Positions 1 through 5,794 of a DNA stretch of 5,794 bases are shown here, piece after piece. Positions within the stretch are counted from its first letter, which is position 1. The number at the start of each line of letters is the position of its first letter. Position numbers and translations under genes: made by a program. Below the pieces are notes generated by a model that saw nothing but the letters and a program-made list of their open reading frames with translations, had not been told where the DNA came from and made no database searches. Source of the DNA: a gamma proteobacterium symbiont of Bathyaustriella thionipta (GTDB lineage: Bacteria; Pseudomonadota; Gammaproteobacteria; Chromatiales; Chromatiaceae); contig JAHXHF010000361.1 of the NCBI GenBank assembly GCA_025656895.1, positions 1-5,794 of the forward strand. The letters are read 5' to 3'.

Positions 1-89
1 ATTTATAAGTTATTTCTATCGGTAGCATGAGCATGCTTATGAATGGTTTTTGCCAAACAAGATTCTTAAAAAAACAGTGAAACTTCAGT
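1..89. repeat. Left arm of an 89-bp perfect terminal inverted repeat
   Basis: Block-by-block comparison shows that bases 1-89 are the exact reverse complement of 5706-5794, with no mismatch or gap. Identity stops abruptly at base 90. The arm is AT-rich (27 of 89 bases are G/C). Inside it, 26-41 is a near-perfect 16-base palindrome with one mismatched pair, built around AGCATGCT (30-37). Base 68 starts a run of seven A. I found no open reading frame, transposase remnant or tRNA-like structure in it. Its outer limit is the window edge, so the true repeat may be longer. It lies upstream of algC, where dut would be expected in relatives. It may be an interspersed intergenic repeat, an inversion site or an assembly-graph overlap; the sequence alone cannot decide. 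Confidence 0.95.
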
Positions 90-208
90 TTGTAACTTTT
101 CAGCGAATTAGAATTATAGGGTAACTGCTCAACTTTCAGCGCTTAGCTGAATAGTTGCTGTGGCTATATTGTTCTGCGGGTTGATAATAAAAGTTTAGTG
201 GGGGATAT
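90..208 (+). promoter_or_regulatory. Leader region upstream of algC, promoter unresolved
   Basis: This non-coding stretch between the repeat arm and the algC start probably holds the operon promoter, but no good -35/-10 pair stands out. The -10-like candidates are TAGAAT (109-114), TATATT (165-170) and GATAAT (183-188); each matches five of six consensus bases, but none has a convincing -35 at 16-18 bases. A small hairpin with a 6-bp stem and 5-base loop can form at 135-151 (TTCAGC/GCTGAA). AACTTTTCAGCG (94-105) and AACTTTCAGCG (131-141) are near-identical direct repeats, and AACTTCAG (81-88) inside the repeat arm resembles them. A G-rich run at 200-204, about four bases before the ATG, is the only Shine-Dalgarno candidate and is tightly spaced. 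Confidence 0.35.
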
Positions 209-2791
209 ATGTTTGCTAAAAAAAATAAAGATGATGCGCAGGATGATGCCGAGGTAGAAAAAAAACCAAGGGTATCCAGAGCAAAAAAGAAAAAGGGCAA
301 CGAGGCACTCAGTCTTAAATTAACCGGTATGTATACCGCTCTGGGTCTGGCGGCAGTAATTCTGATTGCCGGTATCGGTGTGTTTTTCGTACAGATTTCA
401 CAGATTAATGAGGACCGTGAGTTACAGGTCAGGGTAGGTGCAGAAGGTTTGGCGGGGCGTTTGGTTGATCTGTCTGCGCGCTACAATGGAGTGCTGAATC
501 GGGTAGCCCGATCCAAGACACTGGCCACCCGGGTTGCGACCAACGATAAAAAAGTACTGGCTCGTGAAGCCTTGCGTATTGAACGCATATTCCCTGATGC
601 TTTACGTGTGCGCATACTGTCGCCGGAGATGAGACAGCCGGATAACTCCACTACTCCACATCTGAGTTATGCCTCTATTGATCTGGTTCAGCTTGCGGTT
701 AAAAGTAAACAGGCGCCGCCCGCAGAAATTCATCAGTTCGGTACGGATCAACAGCATATTGCCGTAGCCCGACGGATTGTAGATCCGGCCAGTAAAGAAG
801 TTGTAGGCGTTATTCACATTGCCTTCCCGTTTTCCGTATTGCAACAGGCGGTGGATGGCGTTAAGGAATATGGCGGGCACGTTGAAGTGCGTCAGTCAGT
901 ACGGGTATCACAACCATTGGCAGTGGCCGGCAATGGAGATTTTCGCAAACCGGATGATGAACCCACAGGAGCCATAAAAATCCCGGGTACAATCTGGCAG
1001 GTGGCTTACTGGGCCGAGCCTCTTGGGCTCAGTCATGCCGGAAGTTTTGCCATCTTTTGGGCAGTGGTTTTCGGGGTGGCACTCTTGACGGCCGGCATCA
1101 TATTTTTTCAATTTAGCAAGGTCAGTGAACGCTTGCGCGAGGATGCGGGTAATATTGTGGGCATTATGGATGAAATGTCGCAGGGGAATTATTCTGCACC
1201 CTCAGAGCCGTCTCTGCTGGAGTTGGCAGATACCATGGAACTGGTTAGAGAGATTTGTCAGGGTGTCATTCGCGATGGTGGCGTGAGTAAAAAACAGGGC
1301 GCCGCCGCTCAGGCGAATCCTGAAGAAGGGCTATTGCTGGCTGAAGATATTTACGTGGAAGAGCAGGAAGTATCCGACAACCAGCCGCGCAAGAAACGCG
1401 CAAGCTCTGCCGAAGGCAAGACGCTGCCGGCAGAAATATTCCGTACCTACGATATTCGTGGTGTGGTGGGTGAGTCATTAACCCCTGAAGTGGTTTATGA
1501 ACTGGGTCGTGCTATTGGTAGTGAGGCCTTTGATCGTGGTGAACAGACTCTGGTTGTGGCACGGGATGGGCGTTTGTCCGGGCCGGATCTGCTGGAATCC
1601 CTGATAGAAGGTCTGACCGATACCGGACGCGATGTCATCGACCTGGGGCAGGTGCCTACTCCATTGATGTATTTTGCTACGCATTTTTTGAATGCCAATT
1701 CAGGTGTGATGCTAACCGGCAGTCATAATCCGGCAAATTACAATGGATTGAAAATTGTACTGCGAGGAGAAACCCTGTCGGGAGAAGCCATTCAGGATCT
1801 GCGTAATCGCGTAGCCAATGGTGAGATTTACAGTGGTGATGGTACCGCAACAGAACAGGACTTGCGTTCCGATTATGTTTCCAGAGTGAACGAAGATGTA
1901 CATGTTTCACGGCCACTGAAAGTGGTTATTGATTGTGGTAACGGTGTTGCCGGTGCTATTGCACCTACTTTATTCCGTTCCCTGGGCTGCGAGGTCAGTG
2001 AGTTGTTTTGTGAAGTGGATGGACGTTTCCCCAATCACCACCCTGATCCAAGCAAACCCGAGAATCTTCAATCATTGATACTGGCTGTTGAATCAGAAGA
2101 AGCCGATATTGGCCTGGCGTTTGATGGTGATGGTGATCGCCTGGGTGTGGTTGATTCCAAAGGCAAGATAATCTGGCCGGATCGTTTGCTGATTGCGCTG
2201 GCCGAAGATGTGCTGATGCGCCAGCCGGGAGCGGACATTATTTATGATGTGAAATGTACCCGTCATCTTGCCAGTGAAATACTCAAATCCGGTGGTCGTC
2301 CCATTATGTGGAAAACGGGGCATTCACTGATTAAATCCAAAATGCGCGAAACCGGAGCCTTGCTGGCCGGAGAAATGAGTGGTCATATCTTTTTTAAAGA
2401 GCGCTGGTATGGATTTGATGACGCACTCTATGCTGCCGCCCGTCTGCTGGAAATCCTGTCGAATGACGGACGATCTTCTGCCGAGATGTTTGCCGAAATA
2501 CCCGACAGTTGTGTCACCCCGGAACTAACCCTGAGCATGAAAGAGGGTGAGAATATCGAGCTGATGCACAAATTATTGGCACATGCTTCGTTACCGGAGT
2601 CAAAAGTCATTGATATTGATGGCTTGCGTGCTGAATTTGAAGAAGGCTGGGGTCTGGTGCGCGCTTCCAATACCACGCCCTCGCTGGTTTTTCGATTTGA
2701 AGCAGATTCCGGTGAGGAGCTGGAGAAAGTCAAGGATGTCTTTCGTCACCTGATCGAAGAAGTACAACCCGGCCTGAAGCTGCCTTTTTAA
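209..2791 (+). CDS. algC: Membrane-anchored phosphomannomutase/phosphoglucomutase (long AlgC)
   Basis: The 860-residue product joins an N-terminal membrane sensor-like half to a complete alpha-D-phosphohexomutase, which interconverts the 6- and 1-phosphates of mannose or glucose for alginate, LPS and other envelope polysaccharides. Visible parts are a charged cytoplasmic tail (1-35), TM1 (about 41-63), a probable periplasmic domain (64-277), TM2 (about 278-301), a degenerate HAMP-like stretch (about 303-355), a Lys/Arg-rich linker (about 356-404) and the mutase (about 405-860). The mutase has the phosphoserine loop TGSHNP with S505, the Mg site DGDGDR with D639, D641 and D643, the sugar-contact motif GEMSGH (721-726, E722 and S724) and the phosphate-binding motif RASNTT (818-823). 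These align with P. aeruginosa AlgC (463 aa; S108, D242, E325, R421 as recalled) at a constant offset of 397. Two A8 runs fall in the first 20 codons. The N-terminal ligand, if any, is unknown. This is the first gene of a likely algC-argB-slmA operon. Confidence 0.93.
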   Translation: MFAKKNKDDAQDDAEVEKKPRVSRAKKKKGNEALSLKLTGMYTALGLAAVILIAGIGVFFVQISQINEDRELQVRVGAEGLAGRLVDLSARYNGVLNRVARSKTLATRVATNDKKVLAREALRIERIFPDALRVRILSPEMRQPDNSTTPHLSYASIDLVQLAVKSKQAPPAEIHQFGTDQQHIAVARRIVDPASKEVVGVIHIAFPFSVLQQAVDGVKEYGGHVEVRQSVRVSQPLAVAGNGDFRKPDDEPTGAIKIPGTIWQVAYWAEPLGLSHAGSFAIFWAVVFGVALLTAGIIFFQFSKVSERLREDAGNIVGIMDEMSQGNYSAPSEPSLLELADTMELVREICQGVIRDGGVSKKQGAAAQANPEEGLLLAEDIYVEEQEVSDNQPRKKRASSAEGKTLPAEIFRTYDIRGVVGESLTPEVVYELGRAIGSEAFDRGEQTLVVARDGRLSGPDLLESLIEGLTDTGRDVIDLGQVPTPLMYFATHFLNANSGVMLTGSHNPANYNGLKIVLRGETLSGEAIQDLRNRVANGEIYSGDGTATEQDLRSDYVSRVNEDVHVSRPLKVVIDCGNGVAGAIAPTLFRSLGCEVSELFCEVDGRFPNHHPDPSKPENLQSLILAVESEEADIGLAFDGDGDRLGVVDSKGKIIWPDRLLIALAEDVLMRQPGADIIYDVKCTRHLASEILKSGGRPIMWKTGHSLIKSKMRETGALLAGEMSGHIFFKERWYGFDDALYAAARLLEILSNDGRSSAEMFAEIPDSCVTPELTLSMKEGENIELMHKLLAHASLPESKVIDIDGLRAEFEEGWGLVRASNTTPSLVFRFEADSGEELEKVKDVFRHLIEEVQPGLKLPF

Positions 2792-2810
2792 TCCTAGCGA
2801 GTTTCCCTTA

Positions 2811-3707
2811 ATGACTCTGGCTCATGAACAGTCACATCGGATAGCGCATGTCCTGACAGAAGCGCTACCTTATATCCGGCGATTTCGCGGCAAGACGCTG
2901 GTCATCAAATATGGCGGTAATGCCATGGTGGATGAAGCCCTTAAAAGAGGCTTTGCACGCGATATTGTATTGATGAAACTGGTGGGAATTAACCCGGTTG
3001 TTGTACACGGAGGTGGGCCACAGATTGGTCAACTACTGGAACGCCTGGGGAAAACCAGCGAGTTTATTGAGGGCATGCGAGTCACCGATGACGAAACCAT
3101 GGATGTGGTCGAGATGGTATTGGGTGGCCTGGTGAATAAGGAAATTGTAAATCTGATCAATCGGCATGGCGGACTTGCGGTGGGTCTGACCGGCAAAGAC
3201 GGAGATCTGATTCATGCCCGACAATTACTGATAGAGCGCAATATGCCAGAGCTGAATGCTCCGGAGATTATTGATTTGGGGCATGTGGGAGAGGTTGAAA
3301 GTATCGATACCAGCATTATTGATATGCTGGTGAAGGGGGATTTCATACCAGTCATCGCCCCCATCGGAGTGGCTGCTGATGGTCGTTCCTATAATATCAA
3401 TGCGGATCTGGTGGCCGGCAAGATGGCGCAGGTGTTGAAAGCTGAAAAACTGATGTTATTGACCAATACGCCAGGTTTGTTGGACGACCAGGGGCAATTG
3501 TTGAAAGACCTGGACCTGAAAGCGGTTGATAGCCTGATTGCCGGTGGCACGATACAGGGTGGCATGTTGCCCAAGGTTAAATGTGCGGTAGATGCGGTTA
3601 ATTCAGGAGTGCCATCGGCGCATATCATTGATGGCCGGGTAGAGCATGCGGTGCTGCTTGATCTGTTTACCGATGAAGGTGTCGGTACTTTACTGCGCAG
3701 GCGCTAG
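2811..3707 (+). CDS. argB: Acetylglutamate kinase, arginine-sensitive type
   Basis: This cytoplasmic kinase phosphorylates N-acetyl-L-glutamate with ATP, the second step of the acetylated arginine pathway. The 298-residue length matches the Pseudomonas enzyme (about 300) and exceeds E. coli NAGK (about 258). Visible motifs are KYGGNAM with K33, the glycine loop HGGGP (66-70), GMRVT with R90, NINAD (195-199) and GGMLPK (250-255), whose K255 matches the conserved C-terminal catalytic lysine. The extra N-terminal helix (about 1-22) and the segment from H271 to T293, with DGR and GVGT, are family marks of hexameric, arginine-inhibited enzymes; feedback inhibition by arginine is therefore inferred. 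The start gives the expected N-helix. A weak GCGAG lies about nine bases upstream of the ATG. The gene follows algC by 19 bases and precedes slmA by 5, so co-transcription is likely. I saw no ArgR-type box nearby. Confidence 0.97.
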   Translation: MTLAHEQSHRIAHVLTEALPYIRRFRGKTLVIKYGGNAMVDEALKRGFARDIVLMKLVGINPVVVHGGGPQIGQLLERLGKTSEFIEGMRVTDDETMDVVEMVLGGLVNKEIVNLINRHGGLAVGLTGKDGDLIHARQLLIERNMPELNAPEIIDLGHVGEVESIDTSIIDMLVKGDFIPVIAPIGVAADGRSYNINADLVAGKMAQVLKAEKLMLLTNTPGLLDDQGQLLKDLDLKAVDSLIAGGTIQGGMLPKVKCAVDAVNSGVPSAHIIDGRVEHAVLLDLFTDEGVGTLLRRR

Positions 3708-3712
3708 CGATT

Positions 3713-4315
3713 ATGGCTGGTGAACGAAAACAACAAATCCTGCAATCGTTGGCTGTGGCGCTGGAACAAAGTCCCGGTGAGCGTATAACAACAGCCAGAC
3801 TGGCAAAATCAGCCGGAGTTTCTGAAGCGGCCCTGTATCGGCACTTTGCCAGTAAGGCCAAAATGTATGAAGGCCTGATCGAATTTGCCGAAGCTTCCAT
3901 TTTCGAGCTGGTGGTTAAAATTAAACAGCAGGAACAGTCGGTTTCTGACCAGACAATATCTATTCTGTATGTATTATTGGGGTTTGCTGCGCGTAATGCG
4001 GGTATTACGCGTGTTTTGATGGGCGAGGCTATTGTGGGCGAGAAGGATCGTCTGCAGGCTCGTATTGCCCAATTCTGGTCGCGTTTGGAAACTGAGTTGC
4101 GGCAGATGCTGCAGGCATCCGGTTTACGGGGTGAACACCCGCAACTGGGGCAAAGTGCGGCGCTTGCGAGTTTCTTTATCTCTTATGTAGAAGGCCGTTT
4201 GCAGCAGTTCCTGCGTAGTCGCTTTCGTGATGAGCCTTTGGCGTATTGGGATATTCACAGTGCCTGGCTTACTCAGATAATAGCATTGGGTAAAGAGCCC
4301 GCCTCCGGTTCATAG
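3713..4315 (+). CDS. slmA: Nucleoid occlusion factor SlmA (TetR family)
   Basis: SlmA binds palindromic chromosomal sites and, when DNA-bound, antagonises FtsZ polymers so that septa do not form over the nucleoid. The 200-residue product matches the usual length (198 in E. coli) and aligns by eye over its whole span. The N-terminal TetR helix-turn-helix runs about 25-56 (ITTARLAKSAGVSEAALYRHF, then ASK), and the rest is the helical dimer and FtsZ-interaction domain. Residues I recall as important in E. coli map as T33 to T26, F65 to F58, G97 to G90, R101 to R94 and N102 to N95; R73 appears replaced by L66. The ATG lies five bases after the argB stop, with AGGCG (3699-3703) as a plausible ribosome site overlapping the argB end. 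In E. coli slmA neighbours dut, so the argB linkage fits a conserved dut-algC-argB-slmA neighbourhood. Confidence 0.93.
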   Translation: MAGERKQQILQSLAVALEQSPGERITTARLAKSAGVSEAALYRHFASKAKMYEGLIEFAEASIFELVVKIKQQEQSVSDQTISILYVLLGFAARNAGITRVLMGEAIVGEKDRLQARIAQFWSRLETELRQMLQASGLRGEHPQLGQSAALASFFISYVEGRLQQFLRSRFRDEPLAYWDIHSAWLTQIIALGKEPASGS

Positions 4316-4523
4316 ACCAGCGAATGTAAGCAGCCACTATTAATTGCGGGCATAATAAAAATGTCTTTTCTGTACGCAGATTTAGCTTAAGTCCAACAGA
4401 CCTGCGCCGGTTCTTAATAATGATTTTAGATACAAGGATGCTCCTTCGGGCTCAAAACGGTTTAGTTTGAACTCAAAGTGCCTGAGCATGGACTATTCGA
4501 TGAGCTCAGCGGCTGGAAGGTTC
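4316..4523. other. Convergent intergenic gap with no clear terminator
   Basis: This 208-base stretch separates the ends of slmA (plus) and the DUF4124-like gene (minus), where a bidirectional terminator would be expected. I found only weak stem candidates: AAGGA/TCCTT with a 3-base loop (4434-4446), CTGAGC/GCTCAG with a 16-base loop (4482-4509), and GCCCGC (4297-4302, in the slmA end) with GCGGGC (4346-4351), separated by 43 bases. None is followed by a convincing T tract on the relevant strand. No credible small gene or RNA was recognised. Termination may be Rho-dependent, but that is inference. Confidence 0.4.
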
Positions 4524-5564
4524 TTATCGACGTTTCCTCTCCGTCAGCAGTTGCTGTTTTTCTTCGGCATTGTCAGCAACATAGGCCTTGAATTCCTTTT
4601 TGATTTTTTTAGAGGTGTCGCTGTTACACAGGTCTTGGCCTTTTGTATTATTTCTGCATTGCAGATCCAGAAACAGTTGTACAGGCTGGCCGGCTTCCGC
4701 AGTCTGGTCGGGCTCGATGCGTGATACGGTGATACTGAGGTCATCGTTGCGTATGGGACGTGCGGTCATGATGATGCGTTTACCCAGCATTTGCATATGT
4801 GTAGTTGCGTATTTCCGGGTATAGGCTTCAGCGCGAATCCAGGCGGCATCACAATCCAGCTTGTCCTTGCATTCATAGACCGTTTCCAGCAGAGAGATAA
4901 CCGCATTGTGGCTGATAACAACAACAGGCTCTTCGCTGTCTGCTTTTAACTTGGTGAGCGAGGCAAATCGTTTCATGTCATCATTGAAAGAATCGCGGAT
5001 TTTCTCTTTCTTTTTTTCTGCAAGAATAATGGATTCATAGGACTTTTTAAGTTGATTGCGGGTACCGTCAATATCCTGTAAGAGATTTTTGGTTATAGGC
5101 CGTCCGGCACGCTCGGCTTGAGCGGCGTCTTTTTGTAAGCCCTCCAGGCGAACTTTGAGGCGTTTAATGGTTCCTCGTGTCACCTGAATGCGAACATCGA
5201 TAGATTCCAGCTGCCTTTTCAGTGCCAGCTGAATTTCATCAACCGACTGGTATGTTTTGAGTAATATCTGATCCTGAGCCTTTTCTTCGGCAATGATGGC
5301 CTCATTGATTTTTCTCAGGCGTTCTTCTTCCTTTTCTTTTGCGCGCTGCTCCGGGGTTTTGGATAAGGGGACGTTTTTAATGAACCGCCCGCTATTACTG
5401 ACTATTTTGTAGTCGCCTCTGGCTGCGATCTCAGGAGGCAGAGAGCCTTCCATCTGGGTGCGGCCATTTTTATCGACATAGATGTAGTTGTAGGCTGCCA
5501 GAGGTGTACTGAGTAGCAGTAAAACAAGAATAAGGGAGGCGCGGCTTTTTTTGTTTGTCATCAT
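4524..5564 (-). CDS. Secreted coiled-coil protein, DUF4124-like N-terminus, function unknown
   Basis: The 346-residue product has a classic export signal: basic MMTNKKSR, a leucine-rich core (about 11-18) and a probable signal peptidase I site after PLAA (about residue 24). The mature start, YNYIYVDKNGRTQMEGSLPP, resembles the DUF4124 pattern (Y-V-D-x-N-G with a downstream PP) found in many gammaproteobacterial envelope proteins. Residues about 70-208 are rich in K, E, R, L and Q and probably form long helices or coiled coils. The C-terminal part (about 213-315) looks globular and carries four cysteines (C232, C238, C303, C313), which could form two disulfides in the periplasm. It is followed by a Lys-rich tail. 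There is no lipobox. No Shine-Dalgarno sequence is evident before the tandem ATGs (5564 and 5561); either could start the gene. It converges on slmA and is transcribed separately from the algC group. No enzymatic motif was recognised. Confidence 0.82.
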   Translation of the reverse strand: MMTNKKSRASLILVLLLLSTPLAAYNYIYVDKNGRTQMEGSLPPEIAARGDYKIVSNSGRFIKNVPLSKTPEQRAKEKEEERLRKINEAIIAEEKAQDQILLKTYQSVDEIQLALKRQLESIDVRIQVTRGTIKRLKVRLEGLQKDAAQAERAGRPITKNLLQDIDGTRNQLKKSYESIILAEKKKEKIRDSFNDDMKRFASLTKLKADSEEPVVVISHNAVISLLETVYECKDKLDCDAAWIRAEAYTRKYATTHMQMLGKRIIMTARPIRNDDLSITVSRIEPDQTAEAGQPVQLFLDLQCRNNTKGQDLCNSDTSKKIKKEFKAYVADNAEEKQQLLTERKRR

Positions 5565-5705
5565 AATGTTGTGATCTGTATATATTGAATTCAGACTCTG
5601 TTGGCCATTTTACACGCTAAGTACATGGCTTGCAGTTTCCTGTGAAGCTGTCCCATTATGACAGTTTGCAGTCATTTGTGACGGTTATGAGGCCAAGACT
5701 AACTC
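5565..5705 (-). promoter_or_regulatory. Probable promoter region of the DUF4124-like gene
   Basis: This non-coding stretch lies between the right repeat arm and the minus-strand gene. Read on the minus strand, TAAAAT (5612-5607) matches the -10 consensus at five of six bases. CTGCAA (5635-5630) sits 17 bases upstream and matches the -35 at three of six. Transcription would start near 5600 and leave a leader of about 36 bases. A second, weaker pair is TGGCCA with TATATA (5584-5579), also at 17 bases, giving a very short leader. Both are pattern matches only. Confidence 0.3.
5648..5664. promoter_or_regulatory. CTGTC-N7-GACAG dyad upstream of the promoter candidate
   Basis: A perfect 5-bp inverted repeat with a 7-base spacer lies upstream of the candidate minus-strand -35, centred roughly 55 bases before the inferred start point. 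That position would suit an activator or another dimeric regulator. It includes CTGTCAT on the minus strand, which is a PhoB half-site sequence, but no second half-site occurs at the 11-base phase, so I do not call a Pho box. A dyad this short could occur by chance. Confidence 0.2.
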
Positions 5706-5794
5706 ACTGAAGTTTCACTGTTTTTTTAAGAATCTTGTTTGGCAAAAACCATTCATAAGCATGCTCATGCTACCGATAGAAATAACTTATAAAT
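5706..5794. repeat. Right arm of the 89-bp perfect terminal inverted repeat
   Basis: This arm is the exact reverse complement of bases 1-89 and ends at the last base of the window. It contains the same near-palindrome (5754-5769) and the same homopolymer run, here seven T (5721-5727). Going inward, identity is lost exactly at 5705. The arm lies upstream of the minus-strand DUF4124-like gene, as the left arm lies upstream of algC, so both arms precede inward-facing transcription units. No coding sequence was recognised in it. Its true outer extent cannot be seen here. Confidence 0.95.

Noticed and set aside
50..78. Inward promoter inside the left repeat arm (TTGCCA at 50-55)
   Set aside because: The -35 matches five of six bases, but the hexamer 17 bases downstream (AACAGT) matches only three of six at -10, too weak to call.
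602..2733. Minus-strand reading frames inside algC
   Set aside because: They are frames opposite a clearly functional gene whose motifs are intact; none has recognisable domains or start signals.
4482..4509. Terminator hairpin CTGAGC/GCTCAG
   Set aside because: The stem is only 6 bp with a 16-base loop, and no T tract follows on either strand.
4467..4824. Plus-strand reading frames overlapping the 3' end of the minus-strand gene
   Set aside because: The products (85 and 78 residues) resemble no family I know, overlap a well-supported gene with a signal peptide and domain structure, and lack a ribosome site.
5583..5596. ArgR-type operator around TTGAATTCAG
   Set aside because: It is a short palindrome around GAATTC without the spaced TGAAT/ATTCA halves of an ARG box, and it is not upstream of argB.
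5648..5690. Pho box upstream of the minus-strand gene
   Set aside because: One perfect CTGTCAT half occurs on the minus strand, but no second half lies at the required 11-base phase on either strand.
1..5794. A complete transposon or linear element with terminal inverted repeats
   Set aside because: Everything between the arms is conserved chromosomal housekeeping sequence. There is no transposase, integrase, protelomerase or replication gene, and flanking target duplications cannot be seen.
1..5794. SlmA-binding sites (GTGAGTACTCAC-like)
   Set aside because: Only isolated GTGAG or CTCAC halves were found; no palindrome close to the consensus was seen.

Overview
The window reads as a piece of gammaproteobacterial chromosome. 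Three genes run left to right: a membrane-anchored phosphomannomutase/phosphoglucomutase of the long AlgC type, acetylglutamate kinase (ArgB, arginine-sensitive type) and the TetR-family nucleoid occlusion factor SlmA. A fourth gene faces them and encodes a secreted, coiled-coil protein with a DUF4124-like N-terminus. SlmA is a gammaproteobacterial protein, and the algC-argB neighbourhood is familiar from Pseudomonas and relatives, where dut and coaBC usually lie upstream of algC. SlmA also neighbours dut in E. coli. I cannot name a genus: ArgB and the AlgC catalytic half look Pseudomonas-like, but the base composition looks more balanced than that of typical Pseudomonas.

Layout. Bases 1-89 are the left arm of a perfect inverted repeat. 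Bases 90-208 are an AT-rich leader with short repeats and a small hairpin. algC is at 209-2791, argB at 2811-3707 and slmA at 3713-4315; gaps of 19 and 5 bases suggest one operon. Bases 4316-4523 are a convergent gap without a clear terminator. The DUF4124-like gene is on the minus strand at 4524-5564. Its upstream region, 5565-5705, holds a weak promoter candidate and a dyad. Bases 5706-5794 are the right arm of the inverted repeat.

How the genes relate. AlgC makes mannose-1-P or glucose-1-P for envelope polysaccharides. ArgB catalyses the second, feedback-controlled step of arginine synthesis. SlmA keeps FtsZ rings off the nucleoid. These are conserved core functions, not an accessory system, and I see no phage, defence, CRISPR or transposase gene. 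The fourth protein is exported and of unknown function.

The most unusual feature is structural. The first 89 and last 89 bases are exact reverse complements, are AT-rich (27 of 89 bases are G or C), and begin and end exactly at the window edges. Each arm sits upstream of an inward-reading gene. This could be a genuine inverted repeat around a potentially invertible 5.8-kb segment, or a contig cut at an assembly-graph repeat. The exact coincidence with the edges makes the assembly explanation a serious one for the outer limits, although the inner boundaries (89/90 and 5705/5706) remain real sequence transitions.
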